From Triticum aestivum (Eukaryota > Streptophyta > Magnoliopsida > Poales > Poaceae): a DNA stretch of 64,000 nucleotides. Under the pieces are notes generated by a model, which did not search any database, was not told the origin of the DNA, and saw nothing but the letters and a program-made list of their open reading frames with translations. The position numbers and the translations under genes were made by a program. Position 1 is the stretch's first letter; the number at the start of each line of letters is the position of its first letter. Where the stretch lies: the NCBI RefSeq assembly GCF_018294505.1, contig NC_057801.1, positions 198,900,538 to 198,964,537 on the forward strand. Reading direction: 5' to 3'. Of the stretch, positions 34,320 through 45,696 are shown in pieces.

Positions 34320-35591
34320 TTAATCTACAAGACATATTGCAAAGATTTTTAGACTAAGTTCATGATAATTAAGTTCATCTAATCAAATTATTTAATGAAC
34401 TCCCACTCAGATAGACATCCCTCTAGTCATCTAAGTGATACATGATCCGAGTCAACTAGGCCGTGTCCGATCATCATGTGAGACGGACTAGTCATCATCG
34501 GTGAACATCTTCATGTTGATCGTATCTACTATACGACTCATGTTCGAGCTTTCGGTCTCTTGTGTTTCGCGGCCATGTCTGTACATGCTAGGCTCGTCAA
34601 GTCAACCTAAGTGTTTTGCATGTATAAATCTGGCTTACACCCGTTGTATGCGAATGTTAGGATCTATCACACCCGATCATCACGTGGTGCTTCGAAACAA
34701 CGAACTTTGCAATGGTGCATAGTTAGGGAGAACACTTTCTTGAAACTTTAGCGAGGGATCATCTTATTTAAGCTACCGTCGTTCTAAGCAAATAAGATGC
34801 AAAACATGATAAACATCACATGCAATCAAATAGTGACATGATATGGCCAATAACATTTTGCTCCTTTTGATCTCCATCTTCGGGGCGCCATGATCATCAT
34901 CGTCACCGGCATGACACCATGATCTCCATCATCGTGTCTTCATGAAGTTGTCTCGCCAACTGTTACTTCTACTACTATGGCTAACGATTAGCAATAAAGT
35001 AAAGTAATTACATGGCGTTTTCATTGACACGCAGGTCATACAATAAATTAAGACAACTCCGATGGCTCCTGCCGGTTGTCATACTCATCGACATGCAAGT
35101 TGTGATTCCTATTACAAGAACATGATCAATCTCATACATCACATATATCATTCATCACATCCTTTTGGCCATATCACATCACATGGCATATGCTGCAAGA
35201 ACAAGTTAGACGTCCTCTAATTGTTGTTGCAAGTTTTTACGTGGCTGCTATAGGTTTCAAGCAAGAACGTTTCTTACCTACGCCAAAACCACAATGTGAT
35301 ATGCCAATTGCTATTTACCCTTCATAAGGACCCTTTTCATCGAATCCGATCCGACTAAAGTGGGAGAGACAGACACCCGCTGGCCACCTTATGCAACTAG
35401 TGCATGTTAGTCGGTGGAACCTATCTCACGTAAGCGTACGTGTAAGGTTGGTCCGGGCCGCTTCATCCCACGATGCCGCTGAATCAAGATAAGACTAGTA
35501 ACGGCAAGTAAATTGACAAAATCGACGCCCACAAAAACTTGTGTTCTACTCGTGCATAGAAACTACGCATAGACCTAGCTTATAATGCCAC
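34320..35591 (-). other. Leader of the minus-strand Angela-like element with primer site
   Basis: About 1.27 kb of untranslated leader between the 5' LTR and gag, long as is usual for the BARE1 group. Next to the LTR the minus strand reads GTGGCATTATAAGC (35591-35578), a mutated form of the initiator-tRNA-Met site TGGTATCAGAGC. No genes were seen. Confidence 0.75.
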
Positions 35592-37296
35592 TGTTGGGGA
35601 TCATTGCAGAATTTAAAAAAATACGCATCACCAAGATCAATCTATGGAGAAACTAGCAACGAGAGAGAGGGGAGTGCATCTTCATACCCTTGAAGATCGC
35701 GATACGGAAGCGTTGTAAGAACGCGGATGAAGGAGCCGTACTCGCAGCAATTCAGATTGCGGTTGATTCCGATCTAAGCACCGAACCACGGCGCCTCCGT
35801 GTTCAACACACGTGCAGCACAGGGACGTCTCCTCCTTCTTGATCCAGCAAGGGGGAAGGAGAAGTTGGGGAAGAACTCCGGCAGCACGATGGCGTGGTGG
35901 TGGAGCTTGCAGTTCTCTGGCAGGGCTTCACCAAGCTCAACGGAGGAGGAGGGGGTATTGGAGAGGGGGAGGGTTGTGCCTTGGATGAGGTGCTGCTGCC
36001 CTCCCTCCTCCCCTCTATTTATAGGGTGAAGGGGAAGGGGCCGTCCCCTCTAGATGAGATTTAGAGGGGGGCGGCGGCTAAGGGGAGGGGGCTTGCCCCC
36101 CAAGCCAAGGGGGGCACCCCCTTTAGGGTTTCCCCCAAACGCTAGGCGCATGGGCCCTAGGGGGGTATGGCGCCCAGCCCACTTAGGGTCTGGTTCCCTT
36201 CCACATACAGACCATAGGGCCCTCCGGGGCAGGTGGACCCCCAGAACCCCTTCGGTGGTCCCGGTACAATACCGGCAAACCCCCGAATACTTCCGGTGAC
36301 CGTATGATGACTTCCCATATATAATTCTTCACCTCCGGACCATTCCGGAACTCATAGTGACGTCTGGGATCTCATCCGGGACTCCGAACAACATTCCGTA
36401 ACCACATACTATTTCCCATGACAACTCTAGCGTCACCGAACCTTAAGTGTGTAGACCCTACGGGTTCGGGAATCATGCACACATGACCGAGATAGCTCTT
36501 CGGCCAATAACCAACAGCGGGATCTGGATACCCATGTTGGCTCCCACATGTTCCACGATAATATCATCGGATGAACCACGATGTCGAGGATTCAAGCAAT
36601 CTCGTATACAATTCCCTTTGTCAATCGGTACGTTACTTGCCCGAGATTCGATTGTCGGTATCCTAATACCTCGTTCAATCTTGTTACCGGCAAGTCACTT
36701 TACTCGTTCTATGTAATGCATGATCCCGTGACTAACTACTTAGTCACATTGAGCTCATTATGATGATGCATTACCGAGTGGGCCTAGAGATACCTCTCCG
36801 TCGTACGGAGTGACAAATCCCAATCTCGATTCGTGCCAACCCAATAGACACTTTCAGAGATACCTGTAATGCACCTTTATAGCCACCCTATTATGTTGTG
36901 ACGTTTGGTACACCCAAAGCATTCCTACGGTATCCGGGAGTTACACAATCTCATGGTCTAAGGAAATGATACTTGACATTAGAAAAGCTTTAGCAAACAA
37001 ACTACACGATCTTGTGCTATGCTTAGGATTGGGTCTTGTCCATCACATCATTCTCCTAATGATGTGATCCCGTTATCAATGACATCCAATGTCCATAGTC
37101 AAGAAACCATGACCATCTGTTGATCAACGAGCTAGTCAACTAGAGGCTCACTAGGGACATGTTGCGGTCTATGTATTCACACATGTATTATGGTTTCCCG
37201 TCAATACAATTATAGCATGAACAATAGACAATTATCATGAACAAGGAAATACAACAATAACCATTTTATTATTGCCTCTAGGGCATATTTCCAACA
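35592..37296 (-). repeat. 5' LTR of the minus-strand Angela-like element
   Basis: A 1705-bp LTR; on the minus strand it begins TGTTGGAAATATGCCC (37296) and ends at 35592. A TATAAATAG box lies at 36013-36021 (minus). The outer flank at 37297 is LINE sequence. Confidence 0.92.
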
Positions 37297-38385
37297 TGAC
37301 AGACATTTCTCCATCCATCCTTGTATGTGTTTCCATATTCTATCCTTCAAGTACCTAAAGCAGCCCTCCTTAGCCTTACCTACATCGGTAGGTAGGCCCA
37401 AGTACTTCTTGTTCAGAGATTCATTCTGAACTTCAAGAACATTTTTAATATCAACATGTGCTGACTCCGGAACGCCCTTACTGAAAAATATTGACAATTT
37501 ATCTGTATTGATGCATTGGCCAGATGCCTCACAGTATATGTCAAGAAGTTCCTTCACCTTGGACGCACTACCAGTTGTTGCTTCAAAGAATAAAAGGTTG
37601 TCCTCGGCGAAAAGAAGATGATTGATGACCGGTGCCAATGCAGCTACCGACAGGCCTCAAACACCCAGCCTTTACAATTTCAGCAAACAAGACAAGCCCT
37701 CCGCAGCTAACAGGAAAAGATAAGGGGAGATGGGATCCCCTTGCCGTAAACCCCTTGAGGGCCTGAAATCATCCAAGATGCCACCATTAAATAGGACAGA
37801 AAAGGAAACTGAAGTTACACACCTCATAACCGTAGCTATAAAGCGCGAGCTAAAGCCCATCTTGAGCATAACTGAATCCAGATATGGCCATTCAATTCTG
37901 TCACAAGCCTTCATCATGTCTAGCTTGAGTGCACAGTAGCGATTACCCTTAGCTCTCCTTGTTTTCATGTAATGCAGACATTCGTATGCTGTGATAAAGT
38001 TGTCTGTTATAAGGCGTCCAGGAACAGAAGCCGACTACTATTGAGAAATAACCACCGGGAGTATAATCTTCAACATGTTTGCTAAGACCTTTGATGCGAT
38101 CTTGTAGATCACATTGCAAAGGCTTATAGGTCGAAATTGTCCTAACAGTTTTGGACTTGCTATCTTTGGAATCATAACGATGAATGTGCGATTGATTTCC
38201 TCCTGTGAGTCATCTCCATTGAGCACCCTAGTGATCATGCATGTTACCTCATCACCACAAACCTCCTAGTGCCGCTGAAAAAAGTGAGCCGGGAAACCAT
38301 CCGGTCCAAGGGCCTTGGTGGGAAACATCTGAAAAAGCGCATTCTTATCTCATCCTTAGTGTAAGGAGCATTGAGGCCAGCATTC
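37297..38385 (-). pseudogene. LINE (L1-type) reverse transcriptase fragment
   Basis: Minus-strand non-LTR RT, N-terminal side at high coordinates: TKALGPDGFPAHFFQ (near 38290), GQFRPISLCNVIYKIASKVL (near 38120), [13 protein letters not shown] (near 37920), [15 protein letters not shown] (near 37740), then LLFAEDNLLFF, the catalytic F-x-D-D box with the first D changed to E (near 37610). Endonuclease, the upstream ORF and the poly(A) tail are absent. Stops and shifts lie near 38035, 37670 and 38260. The fragment is bordered on both sides by ends of Angela-like elements, each apparently inserted into the LINE. Confidence 0.85.
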
Positions 38386-40123
38386 TGTTGGGGAACGTAG
38401 CAGAAATTCAAAATTTTCTACGCATCACCAAGATCAATCTATGGAGATACTAGCAACGAGAGAGAGGGGAGTGCATCTTCATACCCTTGAAGATTGCGAT
38501 GCGGAAGCGTTACAAGAACGCTGTCGGTGGAGTCGTTCACGAAGCGATTCAGATCGCGGCCGAATCCGATCTAAGCACCAAAGAACGGTGCCTCCGCGTT
38601 CAACACACGTGCAGCCCGGTGACGTCTCCCATGCCTTGATCCAGCAAGGAGAGAGGGAGAGGTTGGGGAAGACTCCGTCCAGCAGCAACACAACGGCGTG
38701 GTGGTGATGGAGGAGTGTGGCACTCCAGCAGGGCTTCGCCAAGCACTGCGAGAGACGAGGAGGGAGAGGGGTAGGGCTGCGCCAGGAGAGAGGGAAACTC
38801 GTGTTATTGGCAGCCCCAAAACCCCCACTATATATAGGGGAAGGGGAGAGGGGGCCGGCCCCCTCCAGATCCCATCTAGAGGGGAGGGGCGGCGGCCAGG
38901 AGGGGAGGCTTGCCCCCCAAGCAAGGTGGAGGCGCCCCCCTCCCCTAGGGTTTTCAACCCTAGGCGCCTTGGGCCCTTGGGGAGGGGCGCACCAGCCCAC
39001 TAGGGGCTGGTTCCCTCCCATATCCAGCCCATCAAGCCCCTCGGGGCAGGTAGCCCCACCCGGTGGACCTCCGGACACATTTCGGTGGTCCCGGTACAAT
39101 ATCGATAACCCCCGAACTATTCCGGTGACTGAAACTGGACTTCCCATATATAAATCTTTACCTCCGGACCATTCCGAAACTCCTCATGACGTCCGGGATA
39201 TCATCCCGAACTCCGAACAACATTTGGTAACCACATACAAACTTCCTTTATAACCCTAGCGTCATCGAACCTTAAGTGTGTAGACCCTACGGGTTCGGGA
39301 ATCATGCAGACATGACCGAGACAGCTCTCTGGCCAATAACCAACAGCGGGATTTGGATACCCATGTTGGCTCCCACATGTTCCACGATGATCTCATCAGA
39401 TGAACCACAATGTCAAGGATTCAAGCAATCCCGTATACAATTCCCTTTGTCAATCGGTATGTTACTTGCCCGAGATTCGATCGTCAGTATCCCCATACCT
39501 CGTTCAATCTCGTTACCGGCAAGTCACTTTACTCATTCCATAATGCATGATCCCGTGACTAACTACTTAGTCACATTGAGCTCATTATGATGATGCATTA
39601 CTGAGTGGGCCCAGAGATACCTCTCCGTCATACGGAGTGACAAATCCCAATCTCGATTCGTGCCAACCCAACAGACACTTTCGGAGATACCTGTAGCGCA
39701 CCTTTATAGCCACCCAGTTACGTTGTGACGTTTGGTACACCCAAGGCATTCCTACGGTATCCGGGAGTTGCACAATCTCATGGTCTAAGGAAATGATACT
39801 TGACATTAGAAAAGCTTTAGCAAACGAACTACACGATCTTGTGCTATGCTTAGGATTGGGTCTTGTCCATCACATCATTCTCCTAATGATGTGATCCCGT
39901 TATCAATGACATCCAATGTCCATGGTTAGGAAACCATAACCATCTATTGATCAATGAGCTAGTCAACTAGAGGCTCACTAGGGACATGTTGTGGTCTATG
40001 TATTCACACATGTATTACGGTTTCTAGTTAATACAATTATAGCATGAACAATAGACAATTATTATGAACAAGGAAATATAATAATAACCATTTTATTATT
40101 GCCTCTAGGGCCTATTTCCAACA
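38386..40123 (-). repeat. 3' LTR of a third Angela-like Copia element
   Basis: A 1738-bp LTR, TGTTGGGGAACG at 38386 to CCAACA at 40123, similar in sequence and orientation to 35592-37296. It is not a solo LTR: the polypurine tract AAGTGGGAGAC and the internal 3' end follow at 40124. The outer flank CATTC (38381-38385) lies in the LINE. Confidence 0.9.
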
Positions 40124-40609
40124 GTCTCCCACTTGCACTAGAGTTAATAATCTAGTTCACATCACTATGTGATTGCAATGAATCCAACACCCATTGGGTT
40201 TGATCATATCTCGCTTGTGAGAGAGGTTATTAATCAACGGGTCTGAATCTTTCAGATCCGTGTGTGCTTTACAAATCTTTATGTCATCTCCTAGATGCAG
40301 CTACCACACGCTATTTGGAACTATTCCAAATAATTGCTCTACTATACGAATCCGGTCTACTACTCAGAGTCATCCAGATTAGTGTCAAAGTTTGCATCGG
40401 CGTAACCCTTTACGACGAACTCTTTTACCACCTCCATTATCGAGAAAATTCCTTAGTCCACTAGTTACTAAGGATAACCTTGACCACTGTGCTGTGATCC
40501 ATTCCTGGATCACACCTGTACCCCTTGACTGACTCATGGCAAGGCACACTTCAGGTGCGGTACATAGCATAGCATATTGTGGAGCCTACGTCTAAAGCAT
40601 AGGGGACGA
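40124..40609 (-). pseudogene. RNase H/3' internal end of the third Angela-like element
   Basis: About 490 bp of decayed Copia pol terminus on the minus strand; fragments such as VKGYADANFDTNLDD are readable near 40370-40420. It is cut at 40610 by a CACTA terminus. The 5' rest of the element is not seen elsewhere in the window. Confidence 0.8.
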
Positions 40610-41139
40610 CACTACAAAAAAAGACACATCCATGACATTTTGGGCCGAACGAATTTTTTTTCTGTCATACATATGACACTTCTATGATGATAATTGTGAC
40701 AAAACCCGGTATCATCATAGATGTGGTGGGATCCTACTTCTATGACAAAAAATCATGATAGAAAATGGGCTTTTCGTCCTGGGCGGGCCGGAGATGCAAC
40801 TGCATGACATTCTTTGGGCTGTCCATGACGGAAAAAACCGTGGTAGAAGCGAGGGGGAGGAAATTTTCGGGGAGTTGCCAGCTATGGTGGGAGGTCGGGG
40901 GCGGAGCGATGCGCGTTTCTCTCGTACGTACGCGCGTGTGTGCGAGGCGTTGGCTCTAATTGAAGCCGAGCGAGGCGTTGGGCTCTAACTGAACCCGAGC
41001 GATTGCACTGCAGGCTACACGTTACTGAACCCGAGCGATCGGTCGATGGCTGTTAACTGAACCCGGTGGAGCGATTCCTTTGCTACTGCTGCTAACTGAA
41101 GCCGATCGATGCTGCCTCTAGGATGAACAGTGAGCGTTG

Positions 41140-41450
41140 CGGGGGGTTTGGATGAACAGTGAGCGGTGGCGTTGCCTCTGGATGAACGGGAACCCGTGGT
41201 GTGGAGGGCTGGATGAACAGTAGATGGTGGAGGGGTGGCCGTGGAGGGGTGGTTGAACAGGACCCCGTGGTGTGGAGGGCATGATGAACAGTAGACGGTG
41301 GAGGGGTGCCCGTGGAGGGATGGTTGAACAGTAGCCGGTGGAGTAGCGCGCGGTGGAGGCTGGATGAACAGGAGCCCGTGGAGGCTAGAGGAGGTCGACA
41401 GTAGCCCGTGGAGGCTAGAGGAGGTCGACGGTGGAGATGAACAGTATCCC
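41140..41450 (+). repeat. GATGAACAG-based subterminal repeats
   Basis: About ten degenerate copies of GGATGAACAGTA followed by GTGGAGG-type words, roughly 35-50 bp apart. Short direct repeats in this position are usual for CACTA elements and presumably bind a TnpA-like protein. Confidence 0.7.
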
Positions 41451-41489
41451 GTGGAGTCCCGTTTTGCGGTACGCCTCACCCCTCCCCCC

Positions 41490-41790
41490 CCCGTTTCAAC
41501 CGTAGCGCTCCAACACAAGTCCGTTTCGTCTGTTTTGTGGTACGCCACAATGCTCCCGATGAACAGGACCCCCATTTCGACCGTAGCGCTCCAACACAAG
41601 TCCATTTCGTCCATTTTGTGGTACGCCATACCCCTCCCGATCAACAGGACCCCCGTTTTGACCATAGGAGGTCCGTTTCCTCCATTTTGCGGTACGCCAG
41701 GCCCCTCCCGATCAACAGGATCCCGTTTCAAACGTGGCCGGTCGAACACAAGGCCGTTTCCTCCGTTGTGCAGTATGCCAGGCCTCGTTT
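41490..41790 (+). repeat. About 80-bp tandem units
   Basis: Four successive units starting near 41491, 41574, 41655 and 41724. Each carries a CCGTTTCNACCGTAGCG-like start, then TCCRTTTCNTCYRTTTTG and GGTACGCCA, and ends CTCCCGATSAACAGGA. Units shorten to about 70 bp at the end. Confidence 0.7.
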
Positions 41791-42525
41791 CCATCGCCTG
41801 TTCCGTCCAAGCCCTCCCGATGAACATGACCATGCATTCCGTTCCGACCCAGCCGGTTGGCTCCCCATGAACACGACGATGGCGCTGTTTCTCCATTCCG
41901 ACCCAGCCATGTACATATGCGCAATAGGCGTTAGAGACCCTGCCCGTATGTACGTACGTGGCCGTATTTTCTTTCTTGCACCCTCGCCGTTGTACGTACG
42001 TGTACATGCTACGTGCGCGCCTCTACTATGACACGTGCGCGCCTCTACATCCACCAGTATATATGTACGTACATGTTCGCGACCAGAATGACAACGCTAC
42101 GTATGCTTCGACCAGGTGGGTCAGGACTGTCAGACACTTCCTTGCGTGCGAAGATGTAGTTGGTCGGTCCTAGCAGTCAGGGGGGCAAATCGTTTTGGTT
42201 TTTTTGCCCAGACGCACTTCCTTGCGTGTGAAGATGTAGCTGGTGGGTCCCAGCAGTCAGGGGGCGAATCTTTTTTTTTTTGCCCGGACGCACTTCCTTG
42301 CGTGCGAAGGTGTCGCTGGTGGGTCCCAGCGGTCAAGGGGGCGAATCGTTTTGCTTTTTTGCCCGGACACACTTCCTTGCGTGCGAAGATGTAGCTGGTG
42401 GGTCCCAGCAGTTAGGGGGGGATGTTTTTTTCGTGAAATACAGTGGCCTGTCCGGTGGGTCCCAGCTGTCAGGTGGAGGAATCATTATTTTCCACGTAAT
42501 AAGGAGGCACTTCCTTGCTGCGGCC

Positions 42526-45262
42526 GTGGACCCAGCTGTCAGCCTCTCCACATATAGTCCACGTCCGATGGAAGTCGTTCCTTGATCACGTTGACAAGGC
42601 TGCACCGAGAGCACCAGGGCGGTGGACGACGGCGAGGCCTAGGAAGGGGACGACGGGGAGCCGGGGAAGACGCAGCAGTGGAAGCCCGCGCGGAGAGGAG
42701 TACGAGGGTTCGCTGGTTTGGCTGCGGTGTGAGGCTGCCGTCACCGCAGGGCCTGGCCATCAGTGGGAATAGTAGGGGGCGGTGAGGCCTCTGTGGCAGC
42801 ACAGCCGGCCATGGGAGGCAGGAGCATGCGGCATGACCAGCGCTGCTTTGGACGGCTGGAGCAAGAAGACCAGAGGTTGAAGAAGCACTACGGCCATTGG
42901 ATGGACATCGTATGGTCACTGGAGCTAGAATCGTTCATATATTGACTAAAGTTGACAAAGGCCCCCATCCCAGTCAACTTAGTAGGCCCACAAGTCAGCC
43001 TCCCACCATGGTGGGTCCCAGCTAGCAAGGGGAGTATTCATTTTTTGTGCGTAATAAGGAGGCACTTCCGGTGGGTCCGAGCTGACAGCGCGGGGAACAT
43101 TTTTTCATGAAATACGCTGGCCCATCTGGTGGGTCCCAGCAGTCAGGGGGAAACATTTTTTTCGCGAAATAAGGTGGCCCGTCCGGTGGGTCCCTGCTGT
43201 CAGGTGGAGGAATAATTATTTTGCGTGTAATAAGGAGGCACTTCCTTGTGGCCGCCTGGACCCAGCTGTCAGCCTCTCCACGTACAGTACTCTTCCGATG
43301 GAAGTCGGTCGTTGACCACGCCGCGCCGAGAGCACCAGGGCGGTGATCTGGACGACGGCGAGGCCTAGGAAGGGGACGGTGCAGAGCCGGGGAAGAGGCA
43401 GCAGTGGTAGCCCGTGCGGAGAGGAGTACGAGGGTTCACTGGTTCGGCTGCGGTGTGAGGCTGCCGTCGCCACAGAATAACAGGGGGTGTGGGTGAGTAG
43501 AGGGATACCCTGGGCCAGTGGTGGGAGTAGTAGGGGGCGGTGAGGCCTCCGCAGCATCACAGCCGGCCACAAGAGGCAGGAGCACGCGGCACGACCAGCG
43601 CTGCTTTGGGCGGCTGGAGCAAGAAGACCAGAGGTTGAAGAAGCACTATGGCCGTTGGATGGACATCGTACGGTCACTCGAGCTAGAATCGTTCATATTG
43701 ACTAAGTTGACAAAGCCCTCCGTCCCCGTCAACTTAGTTGGCCCACAAGTCATCCTCCCACTATGGTGGGTCCCATCTAGCAGGGTGGGTATTCATTTTT
43801 TTGTGCGTAATAAGGAGGCACTTCCTTGCGTGCGAAGATATAGCTGGTGGGTCCGACATGTCAGCGGGGGGGACATTTTTTCGCGAAATATAGAGGCCCT
43901 TCCGGTGGGTCCCAGCTGTCAGGTGGAGGAATCATTATTTTGCATGTACAGTCCACGGCCGATGGATGTCGGTCGTTGACCACGTTGACCAGGCCGCGCC
44001 GAGAGCACCATGGCGGTGGACGACGGTGAGGCCTAGGAAGGGAACGACACGGAGCCGGGGAAGACTCAGCAATGGTTGCCAACGCGGTGGGGAGTACGAG
44101 GGTTTACTGATCCGGCCGCCGTCGCCATAAAATAACAGGAGGTGTGGGTGAGTAGAGGAATGGCTTGGCCAGCAATGAAGTAGGGTGGGGCGGTGCGGCC
44201 TGTGCGGCAGCATAGCCGGCCATGGGAGGCGGGAGCAGGCAGGCCCACCGAAGCTGGTTTGGGCGGCTGGAGCAAGAAGATCAGATATTGAAGAAGCAGC
44301 ACGGCCGTTGGATTAACATCCAACGGTCACTGCTGCTAGAATCGTTTGTGTACTAAGTTGACAAAGCCAAAGTACATGTCAACCTAGTAGACCCACAAGT
44401 CAGCCTCCAAATCTGTCCCAAACAGCATACAGCCTGAAATTTCTAGCCGGATTCAAATTAATTTTAAATCTAAATATACCTTAATTTAAATTCAATGAAA
44501 TTTTACTCGCACAAAAACAATGAAATTTAAAATATCAAAATCCGAAAGAAAACAGTATTTGGGAACTAATTGCCTGTTTGCTGTATTTTTTTCATTTTAC
44601 AGCCCATTTATTATTACTTATAGCCCATTTATTATTACTTATAGCCCATTTATTATTACTTATAGCCCATTTCTTATTACTTATAGCCCATTTCTTATTA
44701 CTTATAGCCCATTTTCTGGGCAAAATGCATCCCTCCTCGTCTTGAAAGATTTCCGGCCCAGCAGGGCGTAGAAAAGCTAGGCCTATGTTGGTTATTCTGC
44801 AAAAAACAAAATAGCTGGCTAGCCATTTTTCAGAAAGGAAAAAACAAACTGGGCTGGTCATGTGCTAAACATATGAAATAAAAGTCTGGGCTAGACAGGC
44901 CACGGGTCCCGCACAACCCAGTTGATACCCTTCTCCGTCCCGAAAAAACAAAATTACTGCGCGTTGCTGGGTCCCTACTGTCATCCTCACCATGTACAGT
45001 CATCTCCTTATTCCTCTCGGTTGTTGAACATGTTGAAAACACCGGAGGGCGGCGCCGCGGCGAGCGCGGAGGACGATGGTGAGGCCTCGGACGGGAACGA
45101 ACAGGAGCCGGGGAAGATCACAGCCACCCGTGGGAGGCGGGAGCAGGCGGTCCCGCCGGCGCTGGTTTGGCTTTGGCGGCTCGAGGAAGAAGAGACTGAA
45201 GAAACGCGACAGACGTTGAATGTCAATCAAACGGTCAAGGTTGGCACAATCGTTTTTTGACT
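42526..45262 (+). repeat. Roughly 700-bp module repeated three times plus a shortened fourth copy
   Basis: Copies start near 42526, 43256 and 43905, with a shortened one from about 44966 to 45262. Shared blocks in order are: CAGCTGTCAG, a CCGATGGAWGTCGKTC block, GAGAGCACCAGGGCGGTG, a GGCCTAGGAAGGGGACG block, a GGAGCCGGGGAAGA block, CGGCTGGAGCAAGAAGA and ATCGTTCATATTGAC. The minus-strand frames at 42539-42919 and 43216-43677 are shadows of the same repeat. Confidence 0.75.
44601..44715. repeat. 21-bp minisatellite, five copies plus a partial
   Basis: Unit AGCCCATTTATTATTACTTAT: three identical copies (44601-44663), two with a single A-to-C change (44664-44705), then a truncated copy. The period is seven codons, so it is open in frames on both strands (SPFIITY on plus, KWAISNN on minus); this is not evidence of a protein. 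Confidence 0.95.
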
Positions 45263-45365
45263 AAGCGGACACCAAGTAGCATACTTTTTTATATATAGGA
45301 AGAAAACTGCGAGGAAAATGCGTTCGTCTGTCGTCCTCCTCACAGGGAACGTTCGCCACATAAGT

Positions 45366-45425
45366 GACTAGCACCCTTGGTTTTCAGCCGAGAGGTCTTG
45401 GTTTCGAGTCCGAGGAACTCTCAAT
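45366..45425 (+). repeat. tRNA-like sequence, possible SINE remnant
   Basis: CTTGG-TTTTCAG-CCGAG could form an anticodon-type arm. It is followed by a T-arm-like CTTGG/CCGAG stem with a B-box-like GGTTTCGAGTCC, one base longer than normal. An acceptor stem is not evident. More likely a SINE remnant than a tRNA gene. Confidence 0.3.
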
Positions 45426-45585
45426 TTTGTCCTCCTTCCTTCCTCGCAAAAAAAGGGAAAGAAAATCAAAGACTTGGGAAGGCGTACAGAACAAGCTAGT
45501 GTACCAATAAAGAGACGTTGCCGAGTTTTAGAAAAAAGAAAGATGTGCTCCTGTAGCTAGTTCGAATCCAAACCTAGACTATGAC

Positions 45586-45593
45586 TATATATG
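45586..45593 (+). promoter_or_regulatory. TATA box upstream of the GRF zinc-finger gene
   Basis: TATATATG lies 111 bp before the chosen ATG at 45697, a normal distance for a plant promoter with a short 5' UTR. Confidence 0.45.
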
Positions 45594-45696
45594 ATGCTAT
45601 GCTACTCTACAAGTAATGAAACTGACATATCCAACATTCGCTTCTCCTCTTCTCTACTTACTCTGCCTAGCATCAGAAGCTCTGGCCGCAGCAACC

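Larger units (their letters stand above)
31293..37296 (-). mobile_element. Angela-like Ty1-Copia element, 5' two thirds, minus strand
   Basis: Minus-strand Copia element with its 5' LTR at 35592-37296, leader at 34320-35591, gag-pol at 34319-31293, and an abrupt end at 31293 inside RT just after the YVDDILL motif. The break coincides exactly with the end of the plus-strand Copia LTR, so the plus-strand element inserted into this one. The remainder should lie beyond the left end of the window. Its left TSD partner is therefore out of view. Confidence 0.88.
40610..45290 (+). mobile_element. CACTA transposon terminus and subterminal repeat region (Jorge-like)
   Basis: CACTACAAAAAAAGACAC at 40610 is a typical CACTA terminal inverted repeat, inserted in Copia DNA. 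It is followed by GC-rich subterminal DNA full of degenerate direct repeats: GATGAACAG-based units at 41140-41450, about 80-bp units at 41490-41790, GGTGGGTCCCAGC motifs from 42160 to 43920, and a roughly 700-bp module in three to four copies. No matching GTAGTG terminus with a CGA target copy was found downstream, so the element is either truncated or runs past the features at 45-51 kb. Family assignment is from memory of the terminus. Confidence 0.75.

Noticed and set aside
38386..40123. Solo LTR
   Set aside because: A polypurine tract and about 490 bp of Copia internal 3' sequence follow directly at 40124, so it is the end of a truncated element.
41015..42007. A 330-codon minus-strand frame
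   Set aside because: It lies wholly in degenerate CACTA subterminal repeats; its His/Ser/Pro-rich product mirrors the repeat unit.
42539..43677. Two similar minus-strand frames that look like a duplicated gene
   Set aside because: They are shadows of the repeated 700-bp module, differ by frame changes outside the shared blocks and contain no known domain.
41140..44715. CRISPR-like array of short repeats
   Set aside because: Repeats are degenerate and without regular unique spacers, and the DNA is plant nuclear; they are transposon subterminal repeats and a minisatellite.
44592..44861. Repetitive peptide frames on both strands
   Set aside because: Direct consequence of a 21-bp minisatellite.
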